Below are positions 54,020 through 62,220 of a DNA stretch of 64,000 nt, in pieces. The stretch's first letter is position 1; the number at the start of each line of letters is the position of its first letter. The translations under genes were made by a program, and so were the position numbers. The stretch is taken from contig JANRIN010000289.1 of the NCBI GenBank assembly GCA_033764965.1, positions 109,018 to 173,017 of the forward strand, read 5' to 3'. The notes below the pieces were generated by a model. It was not told the DNA's origin, ran no database searches, and saw only the letters and a list, made by a program, of their open reading frames with translations. This stretch comes from JSC-12 sp033764965 (GTDB lineage Bacteria; Cyanobacteriota; Cyanobacteriia; Leptolyngbyales; Leptolyngbyaceae).

Positions 54020-55162
54020 ATGAATCTGGATATTCATGTCAACCTATCAACTCTGACGCTCATAATGGTGATTGAGTTGGGAACTGGTGTGTTGGTGGGT
54101 TGGATTATAAAAGAAGCTGCGAAGCTTATAGCTCATAATCGCCCCGAAAGCTTTCGAGTGGTTAGAAAAGAAGAATATGCCTCACGAAGTTATGGAGAAC
54201 GCACTCCTCAAAACTTTTTCAGTACTTTTGGACTCAACTGCGACATTGTTATTGTCGAATCTAATGAAGAAGAAGTCATCAAGGAAGTTTTTTACACCCC
54301 TTTAGGAGATCATGTAAAAGTTGAATACAAAAATGATGGGGGAACATCTACTAGCACATCATTTTTATCAGCACCTATATACACTTCAACAGTTATTCTT
54401 CCAATTGTGGTTGGGTTTGTTTTATGTGCAACTGTCACTCAACTATCTGATAACAGTTTCAATTATGCCCATGAAACTTCATTGTTTTTAGGCAATATAG
54501 GTATTCATTTACTCATTTCTGGCGTTGTCTGGTTTGCAAGCCTGTACTGGATACCTAGCATTGTATCAGTTGTTACTAAAGTCAATGAAATTTACTCCAA
54601 TAGGTCAGAATATGTGCCAGTTACACAAGTAGAAACTGTGCCAATAGCACCCGAAACTCAAGAGCGCAATGCTAATTGGATGGAGCGATTCTTCTGGATA
54701 TTTTTGATTTTGGGGACAGTTTGTATTGCATTATCTTGGTATTTGCATTCTTTGGGGTATATGGCTGAAAATCCTGAGCTTAAAGCTGGCTATCGCATGT
54801 TAATTTCAGGATTTATTTTTTGGGCAAATATTCCTTGGATTGTTATGGGAGTAGGATGCATCACAAGCAATTTAACGCTCAAGGACTATCTACAACCTCA
54901 ATCCCTTTATCCACATTTGATTGCTTTTTTCGTTTCATTACTCTTTGTTTTTGCTACTGGGAGTTATTGGCTGTTCTCTGCTGGTGGTGCTGAAATGCTT
55001 GTGAATTACCCTGGGTTATTTATTTCTGATTCAGGTGAAATCCTAGATTCACAATCTTTGAATCCGCAGCTTATAAAGTTATGGTGGGGTTTAGGTGTTG
55101 CTTCAGGAGTTGCAACTATGGCATTTATGTTAATCAGGGTTATTCGCCTTCCCTCTTCATAA
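54020..55162 (+). CDS. Hypothetical multi-pass membrane protein, AT-rich
   Basis: 380 residues. One N-terminal helix (STLTLIMVIELGTGVLVGWII) is followed by a soluble domain (about 25-105; a SINE-like NDGGTSTSTSFLSAP ending), then about seven to eight further helices (TVILPIVVGFVLCATVTQL; NIGIHLLISGVVWFASLYWI; ERFFWIFLILGTVCIALSWYL; YRMLISGFIFWANIPWIVMGVG; LIAFFVSLLFVFATGSYWLF; LWWGLGVASGVATMAFMLIRV). Codon usage is A/T-rich compared with the cluster it interrupts, so it was probably acquired later. No transporter or enzyme motif is recognised. Confidence 0.7.
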   Translation: MNLDIHVNLSTLTLIMVIELGTGVLVGWIIKEAAKLIAHNRPESFRVVRKEEYASRSYGERTPQNFFSTFGLNCDIVIVESNEEEVIKEVFYTPLGDHVKVEYKNDGGTSTSTSFLSAPIYTSTVILPIVVGFVLCATVTQLSDNSFNYAHETSLFLGNIGIHLLISGVVWFASLYWIPSIVSVVTKVNEIYSNRSEYVPVTQVETVPIAPETQERNANWMERFFWIFLILGTVCIALSWYLHSLGYMAENPELKAGYRMLISGFIFWANIPWIVMGVGCITSNLTLKDYLQPQSLYPHLIAFFVSLLFVFATGSYWLFSAGGAEMLVNYPGLFISDSGEILDSQSLNPQLIKLWWGLGVASGVATMAFMLIRVIRLPSS

Positions 55163-55351
55163 AGAGCTTTAGGCTACGGAATCTGCATAACAGCCGCGCT
55201 GCACTGGAACGTTATAATCTGGTCGGCTGGTAGCCGAGGTTATCTGCGTCCGGTGATTGGAAACGACTATGAAGCTGTGAAAGATTGTATGTCTAGTGAG
55301 TTTAGCCTTCTACAAGTTACTCCTACAGATCTTGAGCAAATCAACTCCTGA
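55163..55351 (+). pseudogene. Possible gene fragment after the membrane protein
   Basis: The frame in line with the previous gene continues after its stop and reads SRGYLRPVIGNDYEAVKDC, then MSSEFSLLQVTPTDLEQINS and a stop. This looks like a real C-terminus but has no clear start. Could be a remnant of a deleted gene; it could also be chance. Confidence 0.25.
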
Positions 55352-55365
55352 CAAAGTTAGAGATA

Positions 55366-56088
55366 ATGCAATCAAGCAATGCGCCGATTATTGGCATTAC
55401 CACCTACGCCCGCAATGAGGCGGGAGAGATTTCGCTGCCGGGGCATTACCTGGATGCGGTGGAGGAAGCAGGCGGCATTCCGATTCTGTTACCGCCGCAC
55501 CAAACCCAAGCCGATCGCATTCTCGACATCGTAGACGGACTGATCTTTGCGGGCGGAGGAGATATTGATCCATCAGCCTACGGTGGCGAACATCACCCCA
55601 CGATTTATCTGGTGGATGGCGATCTCGATCAGTTTGAACTCACTCTTGCTAAAGCAGCCCTTTCTGCCTCGATTCCAACGCTGGGAATTTGTCGCGGGAT
55701 GCAAATTTTGAGTGTTGCCAGTGGTGCCAAACTAATTCCTCACGTACCGGATGTGTATGGCGACGCGATCGCCCATCGGTTGGATCATCCCCGTCGCCCC
55801 ACACCCCATCTCGTTCAGCTTGAAGCCAGCAGTCGGTTAGCCACGATTATGCAAGCAGCCGAGGTCATGGTGGAATCCTGGCATCATCAAGCGGTGCAAT
55901 CTGCCCCTCCGGGCTGGAAACCTGCGGCATACGCGGCGGATGGATTAGTGGAAGCGTTGGAACGAGTGGATCATCCCTGGATGATGGCAGTGCAGTGGCA
56001 TCCCGAACTGTCGCCCCACGATCCAGCCCATCAACGCATTTTTCAGGCATTGGTTGAAGCCAGTCGAGGCAAAGTATTTGAGGGTTGA
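55366..56088 (+). CDS. Gamma-glutamyl hydrolase, class I amidotransferase type (PuuD-like)
   Basis: 240 residues, peptidase C26. Nucleophile Cys in LGICRGMQIL, catalytic His-Glu in MAVQWHPELS, with the early motifs ITTYARNEAGEISLPGHYLDAVEEAGGIPILLPP and FAGGGDIDPSAYGG. PuuD releases glutamate from gamma-glutamyl-GABA. Here it would release glutamate from the oxidised gamma-glutamyl product. It closes the plus-strand cluster (permease, ALDH, GS-like, SDR), separated by the AT-rich membrane gene. Confidence 0.9.
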   Translation: MQSSNAPIIGITTYARNEAGEISLPGHYLDAVEEAGGIPILLPPHQTQADRILDIVDGLIFAGGGDIDPSAYGGEHHPTIYLVDGDLDQFELTLAKAALSASIPTLGICRGMQILSVASGAKLIPHVPDVYGDAIAHRLDHPRRPTPHLVQLEASSRLATIMQAAEVMVESWHHQAVQSAPPGWKPAAYAADGLVEALERVDHPWMMAVQWHPELSPHDPAHQRIFQALVEASRGKVFEG

Positions 56089-56116
56089 ATCCTGGTTGAC
56101 TGACACATCTTCTTTG

Positions 56117-56194
56117 GTAGGTTGGGTTGAACAGCGTAAAACTCAACGATAGTCCTGATCCTGTTGGGTTACGCTGTCGCTAACCGCAACCTAC
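56117..56194. repeat. GTAGGTTGGGTTGA element, second copy
   Basis: GTAGGTTGGGTTGAACAGCG and CGCTAACCGCAACCTAC are the ends; matches the copy at 42870-42940 in its left end. Confidence 0.6.
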
Positions 56195-56267
56195 GGCGCT
56201 CAAGGAGTTTCAGGAATTGTGTCAGTCAATCAGGGGTTGAATCTTTAAGGGATCGAATTAAATTGTA

Positions 56268-56400
56268 ATCGCGATAGATTGGGCAGGGGCGAACGACCGT
56301 TCGCCCGTACAGAGATTTAAAGATTAGCTGTCAAAAGTTTCGCAATAGATTGGCTAGGGGCGAAGTGCCGTTCGCCCATATAAAGGTTCAAAAATTAGCG
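56268..56400. repeat. Tandem duplicate of a REP-like hairpin
   Basis: Two units of about 70 bases: the first with GGGCGAACGACCGTTCGCCC (perfect 9-bp stem) and the second with GGGCGAAGTGCCGTTCGCCC, each preceded by GCRATAGATTGG and followed by AAARATTAG. They lie directly after the phosphoketolase stop (on its 3' side) and could protect or end its mRNA. Confidence 0.75.
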
Positions 56401-58611
56401 TTATCCCAGCAAGGCGATCGCGCGGTTAGCAATGTTTTCAGCGGTGATGCCGTTGATTGCCATCAGTTCGGCAGGGCTGGCGGTGGTTTCGCCCCGTTTC
56501 CAGGCAAAGGTATCCCGCTTGGCAGTGCTGCGGAGCATGATGGGTTCGAGCATGGCGCTAGCTCCTCCGGTGATGCCAATTAACGCATCTCCAGCGAAGA
56601 GGCGATCGAATCCGGCATCATCCAAAAATCCCCCATCCGCTTCACTGCACATCTCCCAGGCAACATCGGTAGGGCGATAGAGCCGCCGGGGGTTGACAAT
56701 GGAAACAACTCGCACTCCGTAACCCTGCACTTCCAGTTGTTTCGCTGCTTCAAACACGGGATTGAGAATCATATCGCCGATCGCTGCCAGCACCACTTTC
56801 TGCGAACCGTCGCTGTCCTGCAACGCGATCGCCCCATCCTGCAGTGCCTGCCGCGTCTGCTCAAACGTGGTGCGAATCGGTAACGGCGATTTGCTGGCAG
56901 TAATCACAATGCCCTTGTTGAAGGTGCTTAAACCCCACTCATAGCAGACTTGAATGCTGTTGGCATCGGGCGGAAATAGGGGGAACACATTGCCATTTCG
57001 TATCATGGCAGCAAAATATGCCTCAATTTCCGGGCGCTGGTGAGTCCAGCCGTTGCGACCTTGCTCCAACGCGCCAGCGGTGAACAGGGTAATTGTGGAT
57101 GGAGTGGGACGACGCAACTCTGCCATTGCCTGAATCACGGTTTGCCAGATGGGTAAGCCGTTGATGGCAAAGGATTCGTAGGAACACCAGAGCGTACGGG
57201 AACCCATCAATGCCAGTCCTGCCGCGAGTCCAGCACAGGCATCTTCGCTCAACGGTTCGTAGACCTGCCCGCCCGGTTTCTGGTTGTAAAGCGGATCTTC
57301 TACAGGATGAATGATCTTCAATGCCTGATTGATGTTGGCAATGCCAGAGGCTTCGTTGCCATCGGCGTTGGTGACGGTGTAGCCAGAATCCGTTTGTCCT
57401 ACGTAAGCCACAAGCCGACCCATCGACGTGGTGGATACTTTGGGATCGCCGCCTACGGGATATTCTTCTAATGGCAAGGTGCCTAAATCAGGTAGGGGTA
57501 GGGTGAACTCCGTGACCACGGTTTTGCTAGCCGGACCACCCCCCGCACGAGCACAGTTGGTTCGCACCAGTTCCCAGGCTTCCGGCGGCAGGGCACGGGC
57601 TTTCAACGCATTCACAATATCGGGATTGTCTAAGGTGTGGTGTCCGTAGAGGTTATGGGATTTGGCTCCCCGGGCGTGAACTCCGGCTCCTTTCAGTTGC
57701 TTGATGATGAACACCGTGAGTTTGCCGCCCAATGCCGATCGCGCTGCTTTGTCTGCCCCTTTCAGCACAGCTTCGGTAAATTGCATCCGATGTTTGAAGG
57801 AAAAGGCAGTGCTATCCACAAAATCCCCAGGCTGATCCTGGTCATCAAACTCTTTGGCATCCACCAGAATCACTTCCTCAAACCCGTTCCCCTCCCAGTA
57901 CGCGACCATTTGCTGGTTAGAAAGCGTCGAGACCATGCTGTGGTGTTCCTGGGAATAGCCATTCCACACCAGGATGGGCAGGAAGTTGGTGGAGTCGGGA
58001 TAAGCCGTATGGAAGTGACCAAAGGAACTCATGATGTAGGGTTCGCCCAAACCACCATCGCCCACCGTAAAGGGGAAGAGTTTGTCGGGATGGAGACGGG
58101 CGCACGCCATTGCAAAATGCTGCCCTTGCCCCAGTGGTCCGGCGGGAGCCAGTAAACCGGGGATTTGACCAGAGAGGTGCCCCAGTAAGCCGTGACGTTC
58201 CCGGAAGCGATCGCGCATTTGCTGCACGGTTTCAATGCCCATGTCTTCCAGAGAGCCATCTAAAAACATGGCACTGTAGAATCCTGGAGCGTGGTGCCCG
58301 ACTTCTGTAATGAAATTTTTGTGTCCCAACATGACAAGAGCAGCATAGGCTTCTGCCTGACTGGCAAATCCGCCTGGATGCCCAGATGCTTTGCTGGCAG
58401 TGACTTGCAGCGTCAGGTAACGCAAGGCATCGGCATACAGCACCGTTTGATAAATTGCACAGGGATCGTTTGGAGCGGTGATGGCAGTTCGCCCCTCCAG
58501 GATGGAAGCCAGAATGCCATAGCGATCGAACTCTGGGTAGGAATCCGCGAAATACTGAATTCCCTCACAAAATGCGGGAACGGACTTGGGGTTGGGTGTA
58601 ACTGCCGTCAT
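56401..58611 (-). CDS. Phosphoketolase-family enzyme, divergent thiamine-diphosphate site
   Basis: 736 residues, three-domain phosphoketolase/transketolase architecture. The XFP N- and C-domain features are present (ASGHPGGFASQAEAYAALVMLGH; GQIPGLLAPAGPLGQGQHFAMACARL; EHHSMVS; CYEWGLSTFNKG). Canonical phosphoketolase has GDGEAETGP at the diphosphate site; here it is TVGDGGLGEPYIMSSFGHF, and the expected Asn-Asn is NG (VWNGYSQEH). It therefore belongs to the second cyanobacterial subfamily (Sll0529-like as I recall), whose activity on xylulose 5-phosphate or fructose 6-phosphate is less sure. Product would be acetyl phosphate. Ends in tandem REP hairpins. Confidence 0.78.
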   Translation of the reverse strand: MTAVTPNPKSVPAFCEGIQYFADSYPEFDRYGILASILEGRTAITAPNDPCAIYQTVLYADALRYLTLQVTASKASGHPGGFASQAEAYAALVMLGHKNFITEVGHHAPGFYSAMFLDGSLEDMGIETVQQMRDRFRERHGLLGHLSGQIPGLLAPAGPLGQGQHFAMACARLHPDKLFPFTVGDGGLGEPYIMSSFGHFHTAYPDSTNFLPILVWNGYSQEHHSMVSTLSNQQMVAYWEGNGFEEVILVDAKEFDDQDQPGDFVDSTAFSFKHRMQFTEAVLKGADKAARSALGGKLTVFIIKQLKGAGVHARGAKSHNLYGHHTLDNPDIVNALKARALPPEAWELVRTNCARAGGGPASKTVVTEFTLPLPDLGTLPLEEYPVGGDPKVSTTSMGRLVAYVGQTDSGYTVTNADGNEASGIANINQALKIIHPVEDPLYNQKPGGQVYEPLSEDACAGLAAGLALMGSRTLWCSYESFAINGLPIWQTVIQAMAELRRPTPSTITLFTAGALEQGRNGWTHQRPEIEAYFAAMIRNGNVFPLFPPDANSIQVCYEWGLSTFNKGIVITASKSPLPIRTTFEQTRQALQDGAIALQDSDGSQKVVLAAIGDMILNPVFEAAKQLEVQGYGVRVVSIVNPRRLYRPTDVAWEMCSEADGGFLDDAGFDRLFAGDALIGITGGASAMLEPIMLRSTAKRDTFAWKRGETTASPAELMAINGITAENIANRAIALLG

Positions 58612-58835
58612 GCTTGAGATACCTGGTGCAAGGGTGAAAGGGCAAAATCGCTCAATACCCTATCCTACACAGCGATCGGTACCAAAAAGTCGATAAGGTG
58701 AATACAATTCTTGCCACTGCAAACATCAATCCTTTTCTATGGACTTGACCGGGCTATTCCGCTTCCTGCAACAGAAATCTGAGTCACATCAGCGGAAGGT
58801 GATAGCTTAAAGAGGCGTTTTTTCAGTAGCAATTT

Positions 58836-59600
58836 ATGCAGCCAAACAGTAATGCAGTGGAGTTTCAGCGGGTGTCGTTAAGGGTGAGCGATCGCTCTCA
58901 ACCGGATGCCTCCCGCCTGTTGTTGGCTGACCTGAACTTTGCCATTCAAACGGGGGAATTTTTGGTGTTACTGGGGCGGAGCGGTTCTGGCAAAACCACC
59001 ACCATGAAGCTGATCAATCGGTTGCTTACGCCGACTCAGGGTAAAGTGATTGTCCAAAATCGAACCACAACAGATTGGAACGAAATCGAACTGCGCCGAC
59101 AGATTGGCTACGTAATCCAAGAAATCGGCTTGTTTCCCCACATCACGATCGAGCAAAATGTCGGCTTAGTACCCACCTTGCAGGGATGGAACTCTAAACA
59201 AATCAAAGCCCGTGCCCATGAGTTGTTGCATTTAATTGGATTGGAGCCAGCCCAGTTTGCCGATCGCTATCCACACCAACTCTCTGGAGGACAGCGTCAG
59301 CGAGTCGGCGTGGCGCGGGCATTGGCAGCCGATCCGCCAATTTTGTTGATGGATGAACCTTTTGGCGCACTTGATCCAATCACGCGATTAGAGTTACAGC
59401 AAGAATTTCGCCGCTTGCAACAAGAACTCGGCAAAACGGTGGTGTTCGTGACTCATGACATTCAGGAAGCCTTTATTCTGGCGACCCGGATTGGCTTAAT
59501 GCAGGATGGGCAATTGGTTGAACTGAGTTCTCCCCATGAGTTCAAAGCATCGGTTCATCCAGAGGCACAAACCTTTTTGCAAACATTGAACCCCGCTTAA
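58836..59600 (+). CDS. Orphan ABC ATPase, osmoprotectant (OpuCA/ProV) type
   Basis: 254 residues. Walker A GRSGSGKTT, Q-loop VIQEIGLFPHITIEQNV (the OpuCA/glycine-betaine hallmark), signature LSGGQRQRVGVARAL, Walker B ILLMDEPFGALDPI, H-loop VTHDIQEAFILA. No CBS domain tail. No permease or binding-protein gene adjoins, so its partners must be elsewhere. Its TAA stop shares two bases with the stop of the convergent sat gene (59597-59600). Confidence 0.88.
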   Translation: MQPNSNAVEFQRVSLRVSDRSQPDASRLLLADLNFAIQTGEFLVLLGRSGSGKTTTMKLINRLLTPTQGKVIVQNRTTTDWNEIELRRQIGYVIQEIGLFPHITIEQNVGLVPTLQGWNSKQIKARAHELLHLIGLEPAQFADRYPHQLSGGQRQRVGVARALAADPPILLMDEPFGALDPITRLELQQEFRRLQQELGKTVVFVTHDIQEAFILATRIGLMQDGQLVELSSPHEFKASVHPEAQTFLQTLNPA

Positions 59601-60787
59601 ATCTCGTATTGATTCTCGGTGAACACCTTCATGGCGCGTGCCAGTTCCGCCGCAACGGGAGGGCGAGAAAATTCTGGCGGGGGCAACTCCCCTCGGCGTA
59701 GCATTTCCCGCACCTTCGTACCGGACAAATGAATCCGCTCTTCTGGCAGGCTGGGGCTGGTTTTGGTCGTTGCCATGCCTTGAGTGCGAGTGCAGTAAAA
59801 GGCGTGTTCAAACTTCAGCGGCATAATTCCCAGTGCTTCCGGTTGAAACTCATCAAAAATGTATTGAGCGTCGTAAGTGCCGTAATAATCCCCTACGCCA
59901 GCGTGATCCCGTCCCACGATAAAGTGGGTGCAGCCGTAATTTTTGCGTACTAAAGCATGGAAGATGGCTTCTCGTGGTCCGGCGTAGCGCATGGCGGCGG
60001 GGTTAATCGCCAGAATCACGCGATCTTTGGGGAAGTAGTGTTCCAGCATAATCTCATAGCACCGCATCCGCACATCGGCGGGAATGTCGTCTTCCTTGGT
60101 GGCTCCAACCAGGGGATGCAAAAAGAGTCCATCCACAACTTCCAGGGCGCATTTGATGATGTACTCGTGGGCACGATGAATCGGGTTTCGGGTTTGGAAG
60201 CCGACGATCGTTTTCCAGCCTTTTTCACGGAAGAGGGCACGAGACTCAGCCGGATCAATTTGATACGTGGGGAAATTGGGGTGAGGATCGCGTTGCATCA
60301 ACCACACTGGACCTGCCAGGTAAACGTCCCCTTGGCGATAAACTACGGCGACTCCGGGATGCTTTTCTTCATTCGTGCGATACACATGCAGGGCTTCGTG
60401 CATCTTGTCGTAGCGATATTTCTGAGTTAGTTGCAACACGCCCACAAAGCGCCCTTTAGCATCGTCCAACCGGATCAGGGTGCCTTCCTTCAAAGGTGCC
60501 GCCACGTCTTCACTTACGGGCAGGGTGATCGGAATCGACCAGGGCAAGCCGTTCGTCAGGTGCATCTCATTCACGACGGCAGTGTAATCTGCTTGCTCCA
60601 TAAAGCCCGTAAGGGGACTGAAACCGCCGATCGCAATCAGTTCCAGATCCGAAACCGCCCGATTATCAATCTGCACCACGGGGAGAAAGTTCGCCTTGTC
60701 CAAAAATTCCTGATGCTGTTCTGGCGTGACAATGCGGTTAATTAACTGTCCACCGTGGGGTGCGATGCTGTCTTGAAGGAGACTCAT
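59597..60787 (-). CDS. sat: Sulfate adenylyltransferase (ATP sulfurylase)
   Basis: 396 residues. Makes adenosine 5'-phosphosulfate from ATP and sulfate, the first step of sulfate assimilation. Motifs: VGFQTRNPIHRAHEYIIK (HxxH phosphate site), GATKEDDIPADVRMRCYE, HFIVGRDHAGVGDYYGTYDAQ, and PEERIHLSGTKVREMLRRGELPPPEFSRP. No APS-kinase fusion. Shares two stop-codon bases with the convergent ABC ATPase. A 53-residue membrane protein lies upstream on the same strand, 63 bases away. Confidence 0.96.
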   Translation of the reverse strand: MSLLQDSIAPHGGQLINRIVTPEQHQEFLDKANFLPVVQIDNRAVSDLELIAIGGFSPLTGFMEQADYTAVVNEMHLTNGLPWSIPITLPVSEDVAAPLKEGTLIRLDDAKGRFVGVLQLTQKYRYDKMHEALHVYRTNEEKHPGVAVVYRQGDVYLAGPVWLMQRDPHPNFPTYQIDPAESRALFREKGWKTIVGFQTRNPIHRAHEYIIKCALEVVDGLFLHPLVGATKEDDIPADVRMRCYEIMLEHYFPKDRVILAINPAAMRYAGPREAIFHALVRKNYGCTHFIVGRDHAGVGDYYGTYDAQYIFDEFQPEALGIMPLKFEHAFYCTRTQGMATTKTSPSLPEERIHLSGTKVREMLRRGELPPPEFSRPPVAAELARAMKVFTENQYEI

Positions 60788-60850
60788 AGGGCAGGAAACA
60801 AAATAAACAACAAGGAGAGCCAGGAACCTGACAAATTAATGACTACGAGA

Positions 60851-61012
60851 TTACGTTTTGCGGCTCTTCGTGGGTCGATTCGCTCGAACTTCTTCGTCTC
60901 GACGACGGCGATCACGCCACTCCGCAAGCGTGAGATAACCAATGCCACCGCTCACCGCCACCAGTAGCCCCAGCGCCACGAGAATTAAAATGCTGTAAGG
61001 AGAAATTTCCAT
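60851..61012 (-). CDS. 53-residue single-pass membrane protein
   Basis: Reads MEISPYSILILVALGLLVAV, one transmembrane helix, then SGGIGYLTLAEWRDRRRRDE and a basic tail ending RPTKSRKT. Length, hydrophobic N-terminus and charged tail look like a conserved cyanobacterial small membrane protein; no function known. It is upstream of sat in the same direction, 63 bases away, and may be cotranscribed. No strong ribosome site is visible. Confidence 0.65.
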   Translation of the reverse strand: MEISPYSILILVALGLLVAVSGGIGYLTLAEWRDRRRRDEEVRANRPTKSRKT

Positions 61013-61083
61013 TGCTCAATCGAATGCTGATCAATTCTGGAAAGCTGAAACGAGCGAAGCATTTGGCGATGAATACTTGGGAC

Positions 61084-61306
61084 TAAGGGCTTGTTAAAAA
61101 ACAACTTCACACTCTCGACTAGCTGTTAGGCGATTTCCAGAAATATTTCTACCCAATTTGGAACCTCTTACCCCTCCCATCCTCCCCTTGGCAATGGGAG
61201 GTGCCGCAGGCGGTGGGGTGTAGGGGTATTTTGTTTCCTGGAAATGTCCTTAGCTCTTGGCTAATAGCTAATAGCCGATTGCAGTTATTGCTTAAGGACT
61301 CCTAAA
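61084..61306. repeat. MITE-like repeat, copy 2, interrupted by an insertion
   Basis: Ends TAAGGGCTTGTTAAAAAACA and AAGGACTCCTAAA match copy 1 at 36583-36712. Between them, 61130-61249 is an extra 120-bp element flanked by TTAG duplicates. Confidence 0.72.
61130..61249. mobile_element. 120-bp MITE nested in the repeat, TTAG target duplication
   Basis: Left end GCGATTTCCAGAAATA, right end (reverse complement) GGACATTTCCAGGAAACA: imperfect inverted ends. TTAG stands at 61126-61129 and again at 61250-61253; copy 1 at 36583 has no insert at this point. Confidence 0.7.
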
Positions 61307-61355
61307 AAAATAGTTCCACTCCAAATGCTTCGTTCCAACGACTTTTCCATCCAGG

Positions 61356-61445
61356 CTAAAAGCCATTCCGCGCCCAAACGACGAGAGAAATGGAAAAGGT
61401 AAACACCACCAACAAGCCGACCCAACCCAAACTGAGGATATCCAT
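61356..61445 (-). CDS. petN: Cytochrome b6f complex subunit VIII
   Basis: 29 residues starting MDILSLGWVGLLVVFTFSIS and ending LVVWARNGF. This is the complete PetN: one transmembrane helix, start and stop at the invariant places, family length 29. PetN is a small stabilising subunit of the thylakoid cytochrome b6f complex (plastoquinol-plastocyanin electron transfer). Proof of oxygenic phototrophy here. It is too short for ordinary gene callers. It is read toward the interrupted repeat and the 53-residue gene, and divergently from the gene at 61672. Confidence 0.95.
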   Translation of the reverse strand: MDILSLGWVGLLVVFTFSISLVVWARNGF

Positions 61446-61565
61446 ATCGTCTGTAACATCCGTTTCAAAACAACTTCAAGAAAGATCATAGTTCAAAGTG
61501 GGAACGGCGGTCGGAGGGAATTCGATGTGCGATAAATTTGTATAACGAGCGCTCTTTTTTCGCAG

Positions 61566-61667
61566 TTGCCGATCGTTGCCTGGGTGGAAGCCGCCGTCGA
61601 TCGCGCCTGGGTGGTGGGGAGTTTGCAGGCATTGGAAGAATTAGAAGCAAACCTGAGAGCTTTGTAG
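61566..61667 (+). CDS. Possible very short ORF or gene remnant
   Basis: TTG-initiated LPIVAWVEAAVDRAWVVGSL then QALEELEANLRAL, with stop 4 bases before the next ATG. Composition looks coded but no ribosome site is visible. It may be a leader peptide of the downstream gene or the C-terminal rest of a lost gene. Confidence 0.2.
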   Translation: MPIVAWVEAAVDRAWVVGSLQALEELEANLRAL

Positions 61668-61671
61668 CGTT

Positions 61672-62220
61672 ATGACTCGAACTGTAGAGAACCAGCCATT
61701 GATTGAAAAAATAGCAGACCACCAGAGAACGACCTGGGAGGAGCGGTGGCAGTCCTTTAAGGTGGGAGGTTTGGGCGCGATCGCTGCTGCATTAATTTTC
61801 GGTTTAATGGTGCAAGTCAACAGTTGGGCAACGCTATCTTTTCCTGAACTCGATGGGTTAGTGACCTGGCAAGCAGGTGTTGCTGTGATTGTGAGCGGGG
61901 CGATCGCCAAATTTTCGGGTTTTTTGTTTGCTGTGACCTACCGGTACATCATTCGGCAAGATCAAAATCCCCATCTGCGATCGGGTGCGGTTGGAGCGTT
62001 TGGATTAGTCCGGGGTCTAGCATTAGCCGAAATGACCTGGCAGGAGGCAAGTCCCTGGGTACTGGCAGTGCTGTTGTTAGAAAGTTTTGCCCTGTTTGGC
62101 GGAATTCGGATGGTGTTGGATTGGGCATTCGCGCAAGGGTGGCTTCAGCCGTTTGAAGCACCCGTTCTACTTGGTTCTCAGGCTTACAAATCCTCAGACC
62201 CTGGAGCAGCGAGAAAATAA
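61672..62220 (+). CDS. Conserved membrane protein of unknown function
   Basis: 182 residues. A soluble start (TRTVENQPLIEKIADHQRTTWEERWQ) is followed by three to four hydrophobic segments (VGGLGAIAAALIFGLMVQV; AGVAVIVSGAIAKFSGFLFAVTYRYII; ASPWVLAVLLLESFALFGGIRMVL) with GAVGAFGLVRGLALAE between them. Pattern of a cyanobacterial/plastid hypothetical membrane protein. No known domain that I can name. Confidence 0.7.
   Translation: MTRTVENQPLIEKIADHQRTTWEERWQSFKVGGLGAIAAALIFGLMVQVNSWATLSFPELDGLVTWQAGVAVIVSGAIAKFSGFLFAVTYRYIIRQDQNPHLRSGAVGAFGLVRGLALAEMTWQEASPWVLAVLLLESFALFGGIRMVLDWAFAQGWLQPFEAPVLLGSQAYKSSDPGAARK

Noticed and set aside
55183..55258. Sequence GCATAACAGCCGCGCTGCACTGG...GCGTCCGGTG that resembles an integron attC site
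   Set aside because: Core sites RYYYAAC/GTTRRRY do not fit, there is no integrase and no second copy.
56117..56400. Regular palindromes that might be taken for a CRISPR array
   Set aside because: Only two diverged units, no constant spacer length and no cas gene in the window.
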